From CAG-533 sp963645165 (GTDB lineage Bacteria > Bacillota_I > Bacilli_A > RF39 > UBA660): a stretch of 9,618 nt of DNA. Every line of letters starts with the position of its first letter. Position 1 is the first letter of the stretch. The notes below the pieces were generated by a model that saw only the letters and a program-made list of their open reading frames with translations, did no database searches and was not told the DNA's origin. Where the stretch lies: the NCBI GenBank assembly GCA_963645165.1, contig CAVIQT010000041.1:1-9618 (forward strand), written 5' to 3'. Position numbers and translations under genes: made by a program. Positions 1 to 7,700 of the stretch are shown here, piece after piece.

Positions 1-17
1 GTTATAAGTAATTGTTA

Positions 18-23
18 TATAAT
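18..23 (+). promoter_or_regulatory. Candidate -10 box of a short RNA
   Basis: A perfect TATAAT lies at 18-23. The matching -35 would fall just off the left edge of the window, so the promoter cannot be confirmed. Transcription would start near base 30, directly before the first hairpin of the RNA described next. Confidence 0.4.
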
Positions 24-29
24 TAAATT

Positions 30-126
30 GCCTATGAAACAACGCATAGGTTAATCAGAATTTTGAAGCGTTAGATTTGTTCTGATGCGGGGAAAGTAGG
101 AGCATTATCTTCTACTTTTCTTTTTG
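30..126 (+). ncRNA. Candidate small structured RNA, about 95 nt
   Basis: Three consecutive hairpins lie between a TATAAT box and a terminator. Hairpin 1 pairs CCTATG (31-36) with CATAGG (45-50). Hairpin 2 pairs ATCAGAA (54-60) with TTCTGAT (80-86) around a 19-nt loop. Hairpin 3 is a 10-bp terminator stem followed by a T tract. No protein gene of useful size fits here; only a 6-codon frame (ATG at 34, stop at 52-54) exists. The next gene has its own strong promoter downstream of the terminator, so this is more likely an independent transcript than a leader of the RNase J gene. It could instead be the 3' tail of an upstream gene that lies outside the window. I do not recognise a known RNA family; it lacks the conserved cores of SRP RNA and tmRNA. 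Confidence 0.4.
93..125 (+). terminator. Rho-independent terminator
   Basis: The stem AAAGTAGGAG (93-102) pairs with CTTCTACTTT (109-118) through 10 bp with one G-U pair. It encloses a 6-nt loop and is followed by TCTTTTT. This is a convincing intrinsic terminator on the plus strand, ending the short RNA or upstream transcript before the RNase J promoter. Confidence 0.8.
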
Positions 127-137
127 TCATAAAATAA

Positions 138-166
138 TTGAAAATAAGTAAATATTTTGATATAAT
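138..166 (+). promoter_or_regulatory. Sigma-A promoter of the RNase J-like gene
   Basis: TTGAAA (138-143) is followed by a 17-bp spacer and then TATAAT (161-166), with an extended TG two bases into the spacer end (158-159). This is close to consensus at every element. The expected start is near 173, giving a 5' UTR of about 40 nt before the ATG at 212. Confidence 0.85.
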
Positions 167-211
167 TGGTTTACCGAAAAGAACTTTAAATAAAAGAAAG
201 AGTGATAATAA

Positions 212-1849
212 ATGTGTAAAATAAAGATTTTTGGCATGGGTGGGCTTGATGAAAATGGTAAAAATACTTACGTAGTTAACATAGATGATCATATATTTGT
301 CTTAGATGCTGGATTAAAATATGCAAATGATACTATATTTGGTATAGATTATATATTACCAGATTATTCTTATCTAATTCAAAATAAAGATAAAATAGTT
401 GGAGTATTTATAACTCATGCTCATCCTGAAAGTTATGGTGGTATAAATGATTTAATTAAAGTTATACCAGAAATTAAAGTTTATGCTGCTAAATATACTT
501 ATAATCAAATGATATTAGAAGGAATACCGGCAAGTAATTTAAAATTAATTGAAACTCATAAAAAAATTAATATCAATAAAGAATTAAGTGTATTTCCCGT
601 AAGAGTTAATCATTCAGTACCTGATTCAGTTATGTATGTAATAAATACCCCAGATGGTGCGATTGTATACACTGGAGACTTTATAATCGATCCATCAATG
701 ATGGGACCATATAATATGGATTTAGGAAAAATAGCTTATGTTGGAAAACAAGGTGTCCTAGCACTTTTATGTGAATCAAGTTTCTCTGAAAATATTGGAC
801 ATACTAGTCCTAATCATCATATGTCATCATTTTTTAAAAATATTATTAATAAAGCAACTGGTAGAGTAATCTTTAGTGTCCTTCCTGTTCATCTATATAC
901 AATTGAAGGAATCTTTAATGCTGCTAAAAATTCTCATCGTAAAATAGTAATAATGGGTAAAAAACTTCAAAATATAATTAATATGGCTATTAAAGATAAC
1001 TATATGGATATTGATACCAACATGATTGGAGACTTATCTAATATAAATGATACTAATGCTATATTACTTGTATGTGATGATCGAGCAAACCCATATAATT
1101 CTATGGAAAAAATAATTGCAGGAAATGATAAATACATTAAATTAATAAATTCTGATACTGTATGTTTCGCAGAACCTAAATATGATGAAAATGAAAAAAT
1201 ATTTGTTAAAATTGAAAATGAACTAGCTATGCTAGATATTAATACTATAAATATTCCTAAAGATAAAGGTATTTCATTACATGCTTCATCAGAAGACTTA
1301 ATGCTAATGATTAACTTATTAAAACCTAAATATTTTATTCCTGTTAAAGGTGAATATAGATATATGGTTGGTAATGCAGATTTAGCAAGTAATTTAGGTT
1401 ACCAAAAAGAAAATATTATCTTAAAACAAAATGGTGATGTAATAACTATTAATGATAAAAAACTAGAAGAAACTGGTGAACATATATTTATAGATGATGT
1501 ATTAATTGATGGAACAAGTTCTGATGATGTCGGGGACTTAGTAATTAAAGATAGAGAAATGCTATCAGAAAATGGTATAGTGCTTATTAGTGCGACACTT
1601 GCTAAAAAAGATAAAAGACTATTAGTAGGCCCTGAAATAACCACTCGTGGTTTTATCTATGTAAAAGACTCTAAAGAAATGTTAGATGAAATAAAAAGAA
1701 TATCTCTTGAAGTAATAAATAAAAACATAAATAATAACTATGTTGACTTTAATAATATTAAAACTGAAATAAGAGAAAAACTAAGTAAATATTTTTATGT
1801 TGAAACTGAGTGTAAACCTATGATAATTGCTGTAATTCAAGAAGTCTAA
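212..1849 (+). CDS. RNase J-family protein with degenerate active site
   Basis: This is a metallo-beta-lactamase/beta-CASP RNase J family member (545 aa; B. subtilis J1 is about 555). Family members degrade and mature RNA, often as J1/J2 complexes in the cytoplasm. The family frame is clear: GGLDENGKN near residues 10-18, LDAG at 31-34, NHSVPDS at 133-139, TGDFIID at 154-160, KPKYFIPVKGEYR ending at 383, and an RNase J C-terminal domain from about residue 420 with GPEITTRGF. Key catalytic motifs are damaged. The HxHxDH signature reads HAHPES (69-74), losing the Asp and second-half His. The family's HASGHG-type motif reads HASSED (357-362), with the GH part missing. The PVHGEYR His is Lys379. 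His69, His71, His134 and Asp156 remain. I infer a non-catalytic or weakly active J2-like subunit. The reading frame is intact, so it is not a pseudogene. AAAGAGTG upstream serves as a modest ribosome site for the ATG. It has its own promoter and terminator, separate from the secretion genes. Confidence 0.9.
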   Translation: MCKIKIFGMGGLDENGKNTYVVNIDDHIFVLDAGLKYANDTIFGIDYILPDYSYLIQNKDKIVGVFITHAHPESYGGINDLIKVIPEIKVYAAKYTYNQMILEGIPASNLKLIETHKKININKELSVFPVRVNHSVPDSVMYVINTPDGAIVYTGDFIIDPSMMGPYNMDLGKIAYVGKQGVLALLCESSFSENIGHTSPNHHMSSFFKNIINKATGRVIFSVLPVHLYTIEGIFNAAKNSHRKIVIMGKKLQNIINMAIKDNYMDIDTNMIGDLSNINDTNAILLVCDDRANPYNSMEKIIAGNDKYIKLINSDTVCFAEPKYDENEKIFVKIENELAMLDINTINIPKDKGISLHASSEDLMLMINLLKPKYFIPVKGEYRYMVGNADLASNLGYQKENIILKQNGDVITINDKKLEETGEHIFIDDVLIDGTSSDDVGDLVIKDREMLSENGIVLISATLAKKDKRLLVGPEITTRGFIYVKDSKEMLDEIKRISLEVINKNINNNYVDFNNIKTEIREKLSKYFYVETECKPMIIAVIQEV

Positions 1850-1865
1850 ATTAGACTTCTTTTTT
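1839..1865 (+). terminator. Terminator overlapping the RNase J stop codon
   Basis: AAGAAGTCT (1839-1847) pairs perfectly over 9 bp with AGACTTCTT (1853-1861) around an AAATT loop, followed by a run of T. The stop codon TAA (1847-1849) lies at the stem/loop border, so the last codons of the gene form the 5' arm. This separates the RNase J unit from the secretion genes. Confidence 0.85.
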
Positions 1866-1876
1866 AAATTATAAAA

Positions 1877-1885
1877 TGTTATACT
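1877..1885 (+). promoter_or_regulatory. Extended -10 promoter for the secretion operon
   Basis: TGtTATACT (1877-1885) is an extended -10 element. The -35 position, which overlaps the terminator T tract, matches poorly, so the TG extension would have to compensate. It gives a start near 1892, just before the ribosome site of the YukD-like gene. Confidence 0.5.
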
Positions 1886-1893
1886 TTTAAAGT

Positions 1894-1898
1894 AGGAG
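1894..1898 (+). promoter_or_regulatory. Ribosome site that selects the TTG start
   Basis: AGGAG at 1894-1898 directly abuts the in-frame ATG at 1899, leaving no spacer. It sits 9 nt before the in-frame TTG at 1908, which is a normal distance. The TTG is therefore the more likely start. Confidence 0.6.
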
Positions 1899-1907
1899 AT
1901 GATTAAA

Positions 1908-2165
1908 TTGTTAAATAAATATTTAATTACTGTAATAGTCCCAATAATTGAACTAGAATTTGATATCTATATTCCTAATAATAAAATGGTGGGAACTATA
2001 AAAACTCATATTCTAAACGCTATAAAAGAAGAATCAAATAATGCATTTAATAAAAATATAAATGATATAAGAATTGTTGACCGTGATACTGGAAAAGAAT
2101 ATGATAATAATATCCTAGTAAAAGACTCTACTATCAAAAATGGAAGTAAAATAGTAGTTATCTAG
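1908..2165 (+). CDS. yukD: YukD/EsaB-like ubiquitin-fold protein of T7SSb
   Basis: This small protein (85 aa from the TTG) resembles the YukD/EsaB family, cytoplasmic ubiquitin-like accessory proteins of Firmicutes type VII secretion. The pattern fits a beta-grasp fold: an initial strand (LITVIVPI), a second strand (EFDIYIP), a helix (residues about 27-42, TIKTHILNAI), then strands around IRIVDRDTG and a final KNGSKIVVI. The family end signature, a short turn with 'G..I.V', is present. There is no signal peptide or membrane segment. It is the first gene of the unit that encodes the WXG-like proteins, upstream of EssC, as YukD/EsaB is in other loci. An ATG three codons earlier (1899) would give 88 aa but lies directly on the ribosome site. 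The family assignment rests on size, fold pattern and neighbours, since sequence identity in this family is low. Confidence 0.8.
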   Translation: MLNKYLITVIVPIIELEFDIYIPNNKMVGTIKTHILNAIKEESNNAFNKNINDIRIVDRDTGKEYDNNILVKDSTIKNGSKIVVI

Positions 2166-2181
2166 TGTAAACATTTTACAC
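2165..2181 (+). other. Short hairpin after the YukD-like gene
   Basis: GTGTAAA (2165-2171) pairs with TTTACAC (2175-2181) around a CAT loop, starting at the last base of the stop codon. A T-rich but interrupted stretch (TCTCTTTTATATTTCTT) follows. It could be a leaky terminator that lowers read-through, or a processing or stability element. It is too weak to call a full terminator. Confidence 0.4.
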
Positions 2182-2199
2182 ATCTCTTTTATATTTCTT

Positions 2200-2225
2200 C
2201 TTAATAATGGTAATATATTATTAAG
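2200..2225. repeat. 9-bp inverted repeat upstream of the WXG-like gene
   Basis: CTTAATAAT (2200-2208) is the exact reverse complement of ATTATTAAG (2217-2225), with an 8-nt centre. No T run follows, so it is not a terminator. It lies 50 bp upstream of the substrate gene start. It could be an operator for a dimeric regulator or a 5' mRNA-stabilising stem. A weak promoter-like pair (TTTATA 2188-2193, TAATAT 2211-2216) overlaps it. Confidence 0.4.
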
Positions 2226-2259
2226 GTAATCATGCCTATATTATTATTCATAATAAAAG

Positions 2260-2266
2260 AAGGAGG
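2260..2266 (+). promoter_or_regulatory. Near-perfect Shine-Dalgarno site
   Basis: AAGGAGG lies 8 nt before the ATG at 2275. It is the best ribosome site in the window, clearly stronger than those of the flanking genes, and suggests that the WXG-like protein is made in excess over YukD and EssC. Confidence 0.75.
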
Positions 2267-2274
2267 AGATTTTA

Positions 2275-2883
2275 ATGGATAATATAAAAATAAATAACTT
2301 AGATTTAGGTTATAATCAGTGTCAAGAAATAAATAGTATGTCTTTAGAGAATGGAAAAACTTTATTAGATAATCTTTCTTCAAACATATCTAATTTAAAA
2401 AATCACTGGGTAAGTTCTGATGCCACTGTTCATATTAATAATTTAATTAATATTTATAATGGTATGGGTGCATTAATGCAAGATGCCATCTTAGTAACAT
2501 CAAATGCTGCTAATAGTATAATTGCTGTTCAAAATGTAAGAAACGCTAATGGTGGTTCTGGTATGATTGGTGATAAATTACCAACTACAATGGAGTTTAC
2601 TAGCATCCCTCTAGCAGAACCAACTGTAAGATATGATGTAGACCCTGGAATACTAAATGATTTAAATACACTTCAAAGTATCTTTAGTACTTATAATAAA
2701 TTTGTAACTGATTTTAATAATCAAAAAGACGAACTACTATCTAACTGGATAGCAGGAGCAAATAAAGAGCGCGCTGTAAGTTTATTTGAAAGCTTTAATG
2801 ATAATACATCTAAATATACTACTTACTTTAATGATGCTATAAGTAACTTATCTAAAGCAACTACTAACATTGGTTCACTATAA
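2275..2883 (+). CDS. Double WXG100-like T7SS protein, 202 aa
   Basis: WXG100 proteins are about 100-aa helical hairpins secreted by type VII systems, with a WxG turn. This protein is twice that length and appears to hold two such hairpins. The first half has a turn at Trp45 (HWVSSD) between helices at about 17-43 and 50-85. The second half, after a Pro/Gly-rich link (about 93-125), has a turn at Trp158 (NWIAGANKERAVSLF), which closely resembles the W-x-G...F pattern. Ser and Ala occupy the Gly position, as is common in the family. There is no signal peptide or membrane segment. The strong ribosome site and position directly upstream of two other helical proteins suggest it is a major secreted substrate or a secretion partner. 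I see no clear YxxxD/E export motif by eye. The fused-pair reading is an inference from the spacing of the two Trp turns. Confidence 0.7.
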   Translation: MDNIKINNLDLGYNQCQEINSMSLENGKTLLDNLSSNISNLKNHWVSSDATVHINNLINIYNGMGALMQDAILVTSNAANSIIAVQNVRNANGGSGMIGDKLPTTMEFTSIPLAEPTVRYDVDPGILNDLNTLQSIFSTYNKFVTDFNNQKDELLSNWIAGANKERAVSLFESFNDNTSKYTTYFNDAISNLSKATTNIGSL

Positions 2884-2891
2884 GGTAAAAT

Positions 2892-3287
2892 ATGGCTTTA
2901 TCTACTAAAGAAATGAAAATATATGCTCTAACTGAAGAAATACGAGGAATAAATAGAACTATAAGCATATATGAAGGTTGGAAGAAAGGTTATGAAAACT
3001 TTAATAGTCAACTAGGAAACTATTCTATGACTATAGAAAAAGCCTTAGATAATATCTTTGCTGCTAAACAAAATTACCAAAGCGGTGGCTTTATTTCTGG
3101 TGATGATATATTAGGTAATGACTTAATCCCTAATATTGATACTAATTTAAAAAATGCTAAAAATAGTGTTTCTAGTATCAATAGTTTCTGCTTAAGAAAA
3201 ATGGATGAATTTAATAAACGTATTAATGAATGTAATATAAGTTTAAGTATCAAACAAAATGAATTATATAAATTAAAAAATAGTTAG
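2892..3287 (+). CDS. Small all-helical T7SS-associated protein
   Basis: This 131-aa protein is not recognised with certainty. It is rich in helix formers: a first helix at about 3-26 (EMKIYALTEEIRGINR), a second around 30-62 containing the only Trp (Trp30), a Gly-rich loop at 64-76 (SGGFISGDD), and a long C-terminal helix at about 82-130 with coiled-coil-like spacing. The layout resembles the small DUF5082/LapA-type helical partners encoded next to LXG substrates, which bind the helical N-terminus of the substrate before export. That is a likeness in size, shape and position, not a proven family match. It starts 8 nt after the double-WXG gene with a short AAGG site and ends 11 nt before the lysozyme gene, so the three are almost certainly cotranscribed. 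It has no signal peptide or membrane segment. Confidence 0.65.
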   Translation: MALSTKEMKIYALTEEIRGINRTISIYEGWKKGYENFNSQLGNYSMTIEKALDNIFAAKQNYQSGGFISGDDILGNDLIPNIDTNLKNAKNSVSSINSFCLRKMDEFNKRINECNISLSIKQNELYKLKNS

Positions 3288-3298
3288 GAAGTGAATTT

Positions 3299-4681
3299 AT
3301 GTTTGAATATGAACCAGGACTATTTAATCTTGCTAAAAATAATATAGATAAAACAGAAGAAAATATTACTCTAGCAACATCTCAAATTAGTGATTTAATT
3401 AGTAAAGCAAGTAGTTTAAATGGTTTTACATATGTAATGCTTCTAACTGAAATGAAAGACTATCTTACTAAAGCATCTACTGATATGGCATCACTAAAAG
3501 ATATAGAAAGAAACGTAAGACAAGCCTTAAATATTGAAGAGCCATTAGTAGGCTCTGATGACTTAACTGGATTTACTACATCAACTGTTAATTTAGAACT
3601 TCTAACAGTAGATAAAATTCTAGAAATTGTAAAAGAAATAAATTCTGGTAAAAATCCCTATGGTAATGGTGAAGAAAGGGTTAAAAATCTAACTAACTTA
3701 TATGGAGCAAAAACTGCAGAAGCCGTCCAAAAAACTATTAATAATAATGGAATAGTTCCTAAATATATTGCAGATATGTTAAATAGTGAAAATAATAATA
3801 TAACTATAGATTTAAATTATAAAAATGTTAATTATACTACATTAAAAGATTACTCAAATAAGATGAAAGAACTTGCTACATCTGTAATAAACTCTAGTAA
3901 TCCAAACTCTAAATTACAAGAAATTAATAAAGAATATGGTACTAAAGTAACTGAGCTTATTAATAGTATGATTCATAATGGCAATATGGATGTAAATGGC
4001 GCTTTATATATGCAAATAATTAATATGGGTTTACTAGATAATCCTAATTTATCAAATACTCTTAATAATGAATATAATAAAGGCTTATCTTTCGAAGAAA
4101 AAGTAATAGAGGGTTCTGTTACTAATAATGAAAATAATAAAACAAATACTATCGAAACTACTATCGTAAATAATCCAAGTAATATTTTTACATCTGATAC
4201 AGATCAAAGAATCATTTATGCCTATAATAAAATGCGTAATGACTTTGGATATACAGATGCTGGCGCTAAAGCAATTTTAGCTAATATCATTAATGAAAAC
4301 TCTCAAATTGATCCTACTATAACTAATGGTAATGGTGCTTTTGGTATCTGCCAGTGGCTTAATGCTGATCGAAAAAACAATCTTTATACATATTGCCAAA
4401 ATAATAACTATGATCCATCATCTTTAGAAGGACAATTAGAATTTATGAATTATGAACTAAAAAATAACTATAATAATATGGCTAATGGAGCTGACTATGG
4501 TAAACTATATGACCAGCTTACTGGTGAAGTTGATAAAGACTATACCAACATGACTCAAAACATAACTGTATACTATGAAGCACCATCACAAAATAGTAGT
4601 GAAAATAACGAAATTGGCCTTTACAGAGCCAGAAGTGATAATGCAGGCGCTGTAATTGAACTTATTAATAATAATATTTAA
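3299..4681 (+). CDS. T7SS-linked cell-wall hydrolase with lysozyme domain
   Basis: This is a 460-aa multidomain protein. Residues 1-90 are helical without a WxG, like the N-terminal export domain of type VII substrates. Residues about 104-150 resemble the Cpl-7 cell-wall-binding repeat: V-D-K-I..EI..GK..YGNG.ER...L...GA....VQ..IN. A degenerate second copy may lie at about 182-228. After an Asn-rich linker (about 268-298), residues 300-455 match the phage-tail-type lysozyme fold: A.LANIINEN with Glu333 as the probable catalytic acid, GNGAFGICQW (344-353), then LEGQLEFMNYEL and a late YYEAP. The usual family motif is N..xES; here Asn follows the Glu. There is no signal peptide, so export by the T7SS is inferred. 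It could open peptidoglycan for the apparatus or attack other cells; no immunity gene is evident. The ribosome site (AGGAAGTG) overlaps the stop codon of the previous gene. Confidence 0.8.
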   Translation: MFEYEPGLFNLAKNNIDKTEENITLATSQISDLISKASSLNGFTYVMLLTEMKDYLTKASTDMASLKDIERNVRQALNIEEPLVGSDDLTGFTTSTVNLELLTVDKILEIVKEINSGKNPYGNGEERVKNLTNLYGAKTAEAVQKTINNNGIVPKYIADMLNSENNNITIDLNYKNVNYTTLKDYSNKMKELATSVINSSNPNSKLQEINKEYGTKVTELINSMIHNGNMDVNGALYMQIINMGLLDNPNLSNTLNNEYNKGLSFEEKVIEGSVTNNENNKTNTIETTIVNNPSNIFTSDTDQRIIYAYNKMRNDFGYTDAGAKAILANIINENSQIDPTITNGNGAFGICQWLNADRKNNLYTYCQNNNYDPSSLEGQLEFMNYELKNNYNNMANGADYGKLYDQLTGEVDKDYTNMTQNITVYYEAPSQNSSENNEIGLYRARSDNAGAVIELINNNI

Positions 4682-4684
4682 AAC

Positions 4685-4709
4685 CTATTATAAATTATAA
4701 TAGTTTTTT
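4685..4709 (+). terminator. AT-rich terminator after the lysozyme gene
   Basis: CTATTAT (4685-4691) pairs with ATAATAG (4697-4703) around AAATT and is followed by six T. The stem is weak (one G-C pair), so termination may be partial and some transcripts may continue into EssC. Confidence 0.6.
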
Positions 4710-4711
4710 AT

Positions 4712-4740
4712 TTGTCCTTTTATTTTAAGTGTAGTATAAT
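4712..4740 (+). promoter_or_regulatory. Sigma-A promoter of the EssC gene
   Basis: TTGTCC (4712-4717), a 17-bp spacer and a perfect TATAAT (4735-4740) lie just after the terminator. The expected start is near 4747. This gives EssC its own transcription, uncoupled from the substrate genes. Confidence 0.7.
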
Positions 4741-4773
4741 TTTTATAGTAATAAAATAAAAAGGGGTGCAGTT

Positions 4774-7700
4774 ATGCGTATATCCGTAATTAAACTTTAT
4801 TCAATAAAAAACATTATTTTACCATCTAAAATTCAAGGAGTATACTGGGTTGAAGGTATAGATCTAAATGGTAACAGAAGTAATTTAATCTCTATTGAAG
4901 CTGATGGTGATAAATGGAAACTAATAAGTAATAAAGAAGTATACTACATTAAAAATAATATCATGCAGCCATATACATACCTTGAAGTAGGTAAATTTTA
5001 CTATATAAAAAATGATATTGATAATAGTATCTTTCTTTTATACTGCTCAAATATAATTGAAAACTATAACTGTTATGAAATAAATGAATACTTAGAAAAA
5101 GGTCTATTAATAGGTAGTAAACCAAGCTCTAATATTATTTATAGTAACTTAGATAAAGAATCTTTTCTAATTAAAAAAGAGAATGATAAACTATATATTT
5201 ATGTTAATGATACTAAAAATGGTCTATATATAAATAATTTTAGAATCCTAAAAAAAGCCGAACTTAAAATAGGAGATGTTATATTTATTGTTGGTCTTAG
5301 AATAATAATATCAATGACTACTAATAATGGATATGCAGTATACTTAAATAATGGAACTCTTAAACAAATAACTACTAATATGCTTCCCTTAGGTAATATT
5401 GGATCTATGTATCCTGACTTTTCCGAAAATCCTGTTGAGATAGAATATCCAATTTATAATGATAATGATTACTTTTATAAAAAACCAAGAATTGTACCTG
5501 TAATAAATACTTTAGAATTAAAAATAGATGCACCACCAGCAAAACAAGAAGAAAAAGAAAGCCCTTTCTTACTTACTATTGGCCCTATGGCAACTATGTC
5601 TATGACCTCTATGGTAATGGGTTATCAATCAATAAGTAATGTTACTAGTGGTGCTATAACATTAAAACAAGCAACTCCTTCTTTAGTTATATGTGGCGCT
5701 ATGTTTGCCAGTATCTTTATTTGGCCGTTATTTACTAGGTGGTATGAAAAATTTGACCGAGCAAGCAAAGAAAGAAAAAGACAAAAGAAATATCGTAAAT
5801 ATATTGACTCTAAAAAAGAAGAAATAGAAACTAACAAACATAATCAAGAAGAAGCCCTAAATATGTACTATCAAGACGCCCAAAAAGCATCATCTATTAT
5901 TCTTCATAAAAATCCTGCCTTATGGCAAAAACGTACTGATGATATCGACTTTTTAACTGTTAATGTTGGAACAGGTAACTATCCTATGAAGATAAATATA
6001 AACTATCCAGAAGAAGGATTTACTCTAGAAGAAGATAATTTAAAGAAAATGCTAAATGAACTAGGAAGTACCCCTAAAACTCTAGAAAATGTTGCTATCC
6101 CTTACTCATTTAAAAATAATTACATAACTGGTATATATGGCCTAACTAATTTACATAACTTAATTAGAAGATTACTAATTCAAATTCTAGCCTTTCATAG
6201 CTATGATGATTTAAAAATAGTCATCTTAACTGATGAAGAAAGAGAACATGAATGGAGTTTCCTAAAACAAGCACCCCATATATTTACAGATGATAAAGTA
6301 ATGAGATTTTTTGCAACTAATAATGATGAATATAAAGAAGTATGTTACTACTTAAATAAAGTATTTGAAAACTATAAAAATAATCCTGAAAATAATAAAC
6401 AATCTTATCTAATAATAACTGATTCATTAAAGAAAATAAGAGAATATGATGTAATTAAAAATATCTTAAATAATAAATCATATAATAACTTTAGTTTAGT
6501 AGTCCTAGAACAAAAAATGACTAACTTACCAGATCAATGTACATCATTTATAGATATGAGTATGTTAAGTAATAAATATCATGAATGTGAAATAAAAAAT
6601 AGTTTAAATCCAAGTGAAAGTATTAAATTTATTCCTGATTTAGAATCTATAATTGATTATGAAGCCTGCATTAAAGTCTTAGCCAATATTCCTATCGATA
6701 TTAAAAATGATGCAGAAGGTAAACTTCCTAATAAAATTGGCTTTTTAGAAATGTATGATGTTGGAAAAGTAGAACAATTAAATAGTTTACTACGCTGGCA
6801 AAAAAATAATCCTATTTTAAATTTAAGTGCTCCCGTTGGAGTAGGTAAAAATGAAGAAATAATATCAATAGATTTACACGAAAAATATCATGGACCTCAT
6901 GGTCTTATTGCCGGTATGACCGGTAGTGGTAAATCAGAATTTATTATTACATATATCTTATCAATGGCTATAAACTATCACCCTTACGAAGTACAATTTA
7001 TCCTAATTGACTATAAAGGAGGTGGCCTTGCTGGTGCTTTTGAAAATAAACTTACTGGTCTTAAACTTCCTCATTTAGTTGGCACTATTACCAATTTAGA
7101 CGCTAATGAAATTAAAAGAAGTCTAGCATCAATATCTGCTGAACTAAAAAGAAGACAAGCCCTATTTAATAAAGCTAGAGAAGTATCTGGTGAAAGCACT
7201 ATTGACATATATAAATATCAAAAAATGTATAGAGAAAAAGTTATAACTGAGCCTGTTTCTCACTTATTTATTATCTGTGATGAATTTGCTGAACTTAAAA
7301 ATCAAGAACCAGAATTTATGGATGAACTAATAAGTACTGCCCGCATTGGTCGTAGTTTAGGAGTTCACTTAATACTAGCTACTCAAAAACCTAGTGGTGT
7401 AGTAGACCCTCAAATATGGAGTAATACTCGCTTTAGAGTATGCTTAAGAGTTCAAGATACCTCTGACTCTAATGAAGTAATAAAAAAATCAGATGCTGCC
7501 TATTTAAAACAAACTGGTAGGTTTTATTTCCAAGTAGGTTATGATGAAGTATTTATTCTAGGCCAAGCTGCTTATGCTGGATTAAAATATATTCCTCATG
7601 ATAAAGTAACTAAAGAATTAAATACCTCAATAGACTTTATAAATAATATTGGTTACATAACTAAAAAAGTAAGTACTAAAATAAAAAAAGAAGAAGTAGT

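Noticed and set aside
34..54. Six-codon frame (MKQRIG) inside the first hairpin, as in antibiotic-attenuation leader peptides
   Set aside because: The predicted transcript start is only about 4 nt upstream, leaving no ribosome site, and the following gene is RNase J-like with its own promoter rather than a resistance gene.
71..292. Minus-strand open frame of 73 codons over the RNA, promoter and RNase J start
   Set aside because: It runs antisense through a clear terminator, a near-consensus promoter and the start of a real gene, has no ribosome site of note, and its composition reflects AT-rich intergenic DNA.
5625..5837. Minus-strand open frame antisense to the EssC membrane region
   Set aside because: It is a shadow of a well-supported gene, with no promoter, ribosome site or family likeness.
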